9,129 nucleotides of DNA from Dialister sp. UBA6422. GTDB lineage: Bacteria; Bacillota; Negativicutes; Veillonellales; Dialisteraceae. The stretch's first letter is position 1. Every line of letters starts with the position of its first letter. The stretch spans positions 1-9,129 of the forward strand of contig DJPC01000170.1 of the NCBI GenBank assembly GCA_002439665.1. Direction: 5' to 3'. The notes below the pieces were generated by a model. It was not told the origin of the DNA and did not search any database. It worked only from the letters and a program-made list of their open reading frames with translations. Below, in pieces: positions 7,764 to 9,129 of this stretch. Both the position numbers and the translations under genes were made by a program.

Positions 7764-8291
7764 ATCAATTAGACCATATTTTCCATCATCCCGGCGATAC
7801 ACAACAGCCATAGCTTCCGTATCAGAATTGAAGAACATGAAGAAATTATGACCCAAAAGATTCATCTGCAGGATAGCTTCTTCTGGTGACATAGGGCTGA
7901 TATTGAAATGTTTGGTTTTTACAATTTCAAATTCTGTATCAGCCGGTGCTGTATCAGTTTCTTTTTCAAGGACGAACTGTCTAGAAAGGGTGTTCTTTTC
8001 TTTGAATCTCTTTGCCAGACGTGTTTTATACTTATGAATCTGACGTTCTACCTTGTCGAATACCAAATCAATAGATTTGTACATATCATCAGACTTCTCT
8101 ACACCACGAAGAATGACACCATCTACAAATACTGTGGCTTCACAAGTTTTTGTCATATTAGAAATACGGAGCAAAACATTAATTTTTATCGGTTTATCGA
8201 AATACCTTTGAATTTTACCTGTGTGCTTTTCTACATAATTATGCAGCGCATCAGTCATTTCAAGATTCTTTCCTCTAACTGTTAATTCCAT
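7752..8291 (-). CDS. hpf: Ribosome hibernation promoting factor, long form
   Basis: HPF binds the decoding site of the small subunit in slow growth or stress and, in its long form, joins two 70S ribosomes into inactive 100S dimers. The 179-residue protein has both parts. The N-terminal S30AE domain (about 1-98) starts MELTVRGKNLEMTDALHNYV and carries the basic helix KVERQIHKYKTRLAKR (about 80-95). After a variable linker (about 100-120) comes the C-terminal dimerisation domain (about 122-176), with the family signature ISPMSPEEAILQMNLLGH (131-148) and VVYRRDDGKYGLID. Length is typical for Firmicute long HPF. The start ATG follows a strong Shine-Dalgarno (AAAGGGGG, eight bases upstream). It is probably a single-gene transcript: own promoter at 8369-8342 and terminator at 7639-7609. 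The name raiA or yfiA is sometimes given to this family, but the long C-terminal domain makes hpf the better label. Confidence 0.97.
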   Translation of the reverse strand: MELTVRGKNLEMTDALHNYVEKHTGKIQRYFDKPIKINVLLRISNMTKTCEATVFVDGVILRGVEKSDDMYKSIDLVFDKVERQIHKYKTRLAKRFKEKNTLSRQFVLEKETDTAPADTEFEIVKTKHFNISPMSPEEAILQMNLLGHNFFMFFNSDTEAMAVVYRRDDGKYGLIDANK

Positions 8292-8341
8292 AATGAAATC
8301 CCCCTTTCTTGAATAAGCTCTTTGCTTATCCTTCTATAATT

Positions 8342-8369
8342 ATTATACAGAATTTATAATTATTTTCAA
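8342..8369 (-). promoter_or_regulatory. Sigma-A type promoter of hpf
   Basis: On the minus strand, -35 TTGAAA (8369-8364), a 16-base spacer and a perfect -10 TATAAT (8347-8342). The spacer and flanks are very AT-rich. Predicted start is near 8335, leaving a leader of about 44 bases. The inverted segment GATAAGCAAAGAGCTTATTC, which could form an ATAAGC/GCTTAT hairpin, lies just upstream of the Shine-Dalgarno. Confidence 0.75.
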
Positions 8370-8563
8370 ATCAAAAAATTTTATAAGAAGTGATGAAAAG
8401 ACGTGAGTGCAAAACTTTCTGTCGTCAAGTTGCATAGCTTGACAGCGAAGCTCCCTATGGCTTGTGGTAGAGAATGTTATGTATATAAAGATAGAAAATA
8501 TGTGCCATGTATGCCGTGGAATATTATATTTTCATTATTTTTCAAATATATAGGTATGATTTT

Positions 8564-8649
8564 GAATGGTTGGTGCATCTAGACACACGGATTTCTATCC
8601 GTGTTTTTGTGCTGTAAAAAAACACGGCCTCTGATGGCATCAACCATTC
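8564..8649. repeat. Nested palindromic element
   Basis: An outer imperfect inverted repeat pairs GAATGGTTGGTGCATC (8564-8579) with GATGGCATCAACCATTC (8633-8649): sixteen pairs with one G-U on the plus strand and one single-base bulge. Inside lie two mutually exclusive hairpins that share an arm. ACACGGAT (8585-8592) pairs with ATCCGTGT (8597-8604); CCGTGTTTTT (8599-8608) pairs with AAAAACACGG (8618-8627). It resembles a small palindromic repeat unit or a structured RNA; only one copy is in this window. Confidence 0.7.
8585..8608 (+). terminator. Intrinsic terminator-like hairpin, plus strand
   Basis: Stem ACACGGAT/ATCCGTGT (eight pairs), TTCT tetraloop, then T residues to 8608. The form is good for a plus-strand terminator, but no plus-strand gene precedes it. 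A weak promoter-like pair, TTGTGG (8462-8467) and TATAAA (8484-8489) with a 16-base spacer, could make a short transcript of about 110 bases ending here. It may only be part of the palindromic element. Confidence 0.45.
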
Positions 8650-8777
8650 ATCGCCAGAAAAGTAAAAGCAGAATATAAAATCTAAAAGAAATCATTTCTA
8701 TACATAATGGTCCATATGATAAGATAGAACCACACCATGTGAATAAAACAGATTTCCTATCTATAGGACAGAAAATA

Positions 8778-8823
8778 AAAAGGGCTGTGACAACATGCAA
8801 AAACATCTTGTCACAGCCCTTTT
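8778..8823. terminator. Strong bidirectional intrinsic terminator
   Basis: AAAAGGGCTGTGACAA (8778-8793) is perfectly complementary to TTGTCACAGCCCTTTT (8808-8823) around a 14-base loop. The twelve-pair GC-containing stem is flanked by A and T runs, so either strand has a stem plus T-run. On the minus strand it would stop transcription coming from the right, upstream of the hpf promoter. That implies a transcript arriving from the edge gene or from an RNA made between 8824 and 9084. Confidence 0.88.
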
Positions 8824-9005
8824 CGTGTTTCACAAAATATATTTGAGCTTTTAGTTGTTAGTTATTGGTATCAAGGAGTAAGCTCCTCTCATCTTCACCT
8901 ACCAGCCATCAATCACCTGTGCCTTATGCTGCTTAAGTGCCCCTTCCGCTTACAGAAGTTTCTCTAAAAAGGGATTGGCAGAGAGTATGTAGGGCTCTTA
9001 ATTTC

Positions 9006-9059
9006 TACAAAAGAAGGTGTGATACCATACGAAAATATGTGATCTCGCCCTCTTTTGTA
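9006..9059. repeat. 24-base imperfect inverted repeat (long hairpin)
   Basis: The arm 9006-9029 is complementary to 9036-9059 at 19 of 24 positions, plus one G-U on the plus strand, with loop CGAAAA. The outermost nine pairs (TACAAAAGA/TCTTTTGTA) are perfect. On the minus strand it lies 25 bases after the stop of the edge gene but has no following T-run, so it is not a standard terminator. Confidence 0.65.
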
Positions 9060-9084
9060 TGATAGGCAAATCAGTATAGAATGA

Positions 9085-9129
9085 TTATTCTACAATAATA
9101 GGATCTTCTTCTGGTTCCTTTGGGAAAAC
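9085..9129 (-). CDS. C-terminal fragment of an unrecognised protein (5' part outside window)
   Basis: Fourteen codons run in from the right edge on the minus strand, reading VFPKEPEEDPIIVE and then TAA (9087-9085). The acidic, proline-containing composition looks like a genuine protein tail, and the same strand as hpf supports it. The piece is too short to identify or to prove that it is coding. The long hairpin at 9006-9059 follows it. Confidence 0.4.
   Translation of the reverse strand, partial: VFPKEPEEDPIIVE

Larger units (their letters stand above)
8370..9084. other. Hairpin-rich intergenic region with no credible protein gene
   Basis: About 715 bases separate the hpf promoter from the gene fragment at the right edge. 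No reading frame here has a ribosome binding site and protein-like composition. It is AT-rich for most of its length, and 8875-8960 shows strong strand asymmetry (purine-rich on the minus strand). It holds the hairpins listed separately, a short GTCAAG/CTTGAC inverted repeat (8424-8443), an AGGAG/CTCCT hairpin (8874-8887) and an imperfect tandem TTAGTTG-TTAGTTA (8851-8864). Such a layout could be degraded sequence, dispersed repeats, or one or more small RNAs. A structured RNA class, the raiA motif, is known upstream of HPF/RaiA-type genes in Firmicutes, but I cannot confirm a match by eye. Confidence 0.6.

Noticed and set aside
8439..8444. Consensus -35 hexamer TTGACA on the plus strand
   Set aside because: No acceptable -10 hexamer 15-19 bases downstream; the hexamer is part of the GTCAAG/CTTGAC inverted repeat.
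8648..8833. 61-codon minus-strand frame
   Set aside because: Its start lies in and around the strong terminator hairpin at 8778-8823, it has no ribosome binding site, and the translated composition is not protein-like.
1..9129. CRISPR arrays, insertion sequences, defence or prophage genes
   Set aside because: No regularly spaced repeats, transposase-like proteins or other accessory genes are visible; the coding content is core genome.

Overview
The window is one compact minus-strand gene block from a low-to-moderate-GC Firmicute. The order hpf-secA-prfB is the classical Firmicute arrangement. The genes that follow it (a DUF2993/LmeA-like protein, a DUF5693 membrane protein and csaB) fit a bacterium with SLH-anchored or otherwise pyruvylated envelope polymers. 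My best guess is a Negativicute (Veillonella/Megasphaera/Dialister type), inferred from gene content and protein style only. No mobile element, CRISPR array, rRNA or tRNA is visible.

Layout, read in the direction of transcription (right to left). 9129-9085: the last 14 codons of an unrecognised gene. 9084-8370: about 700 bases without a credible gene but rich in hairpins, including a 24-base imperfect inverted repeat, a strong bidirectional terminator and a nested palindromic element. 8369-8342: a good sigma-A promoter, then hpf (long ribosome hibernation factor). 7763-7605: hpf 3' region with a long-range inverted repeat, a perfect bidirectional terminator and, abutting it, a near-consensus promoter for secA. 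7515-5020: secA, which ends in an acidic tail without the usual zinc-binding motif. 5019-4795: a 225-base spacer with several mutually exclusive hairpins and two T-tract terminator candidates. 4794-3672: prfB, split by an in-frame UGA with a +1 programmed frameshift site. Then, essentially without gaps, DUF2993 (TAATG overlap with prfB), DUF5693 (about 11 bases later) and csaB (8-base overlap, running off the left edge).

How the genes fit together. The first half is translation and secretion housekeeping: HPF stores idle 70S ribosomes as 100S dimers, SecA drives post-translational export, and RF2 terminates at UGA/UAA while regulating itself through the frameshift. The second half looks like an envelope operon translationally coupled to prfB: an exported lipid-binding-like protein, a large polytopic membrane protein of unknown function and a pyruvyl transferase that decorates cell-wall polymer. 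The coding genes are orthodox. The least explained material is non-coding: the secA-prfB spacer and the hairpin-rich region upstream of hpf.
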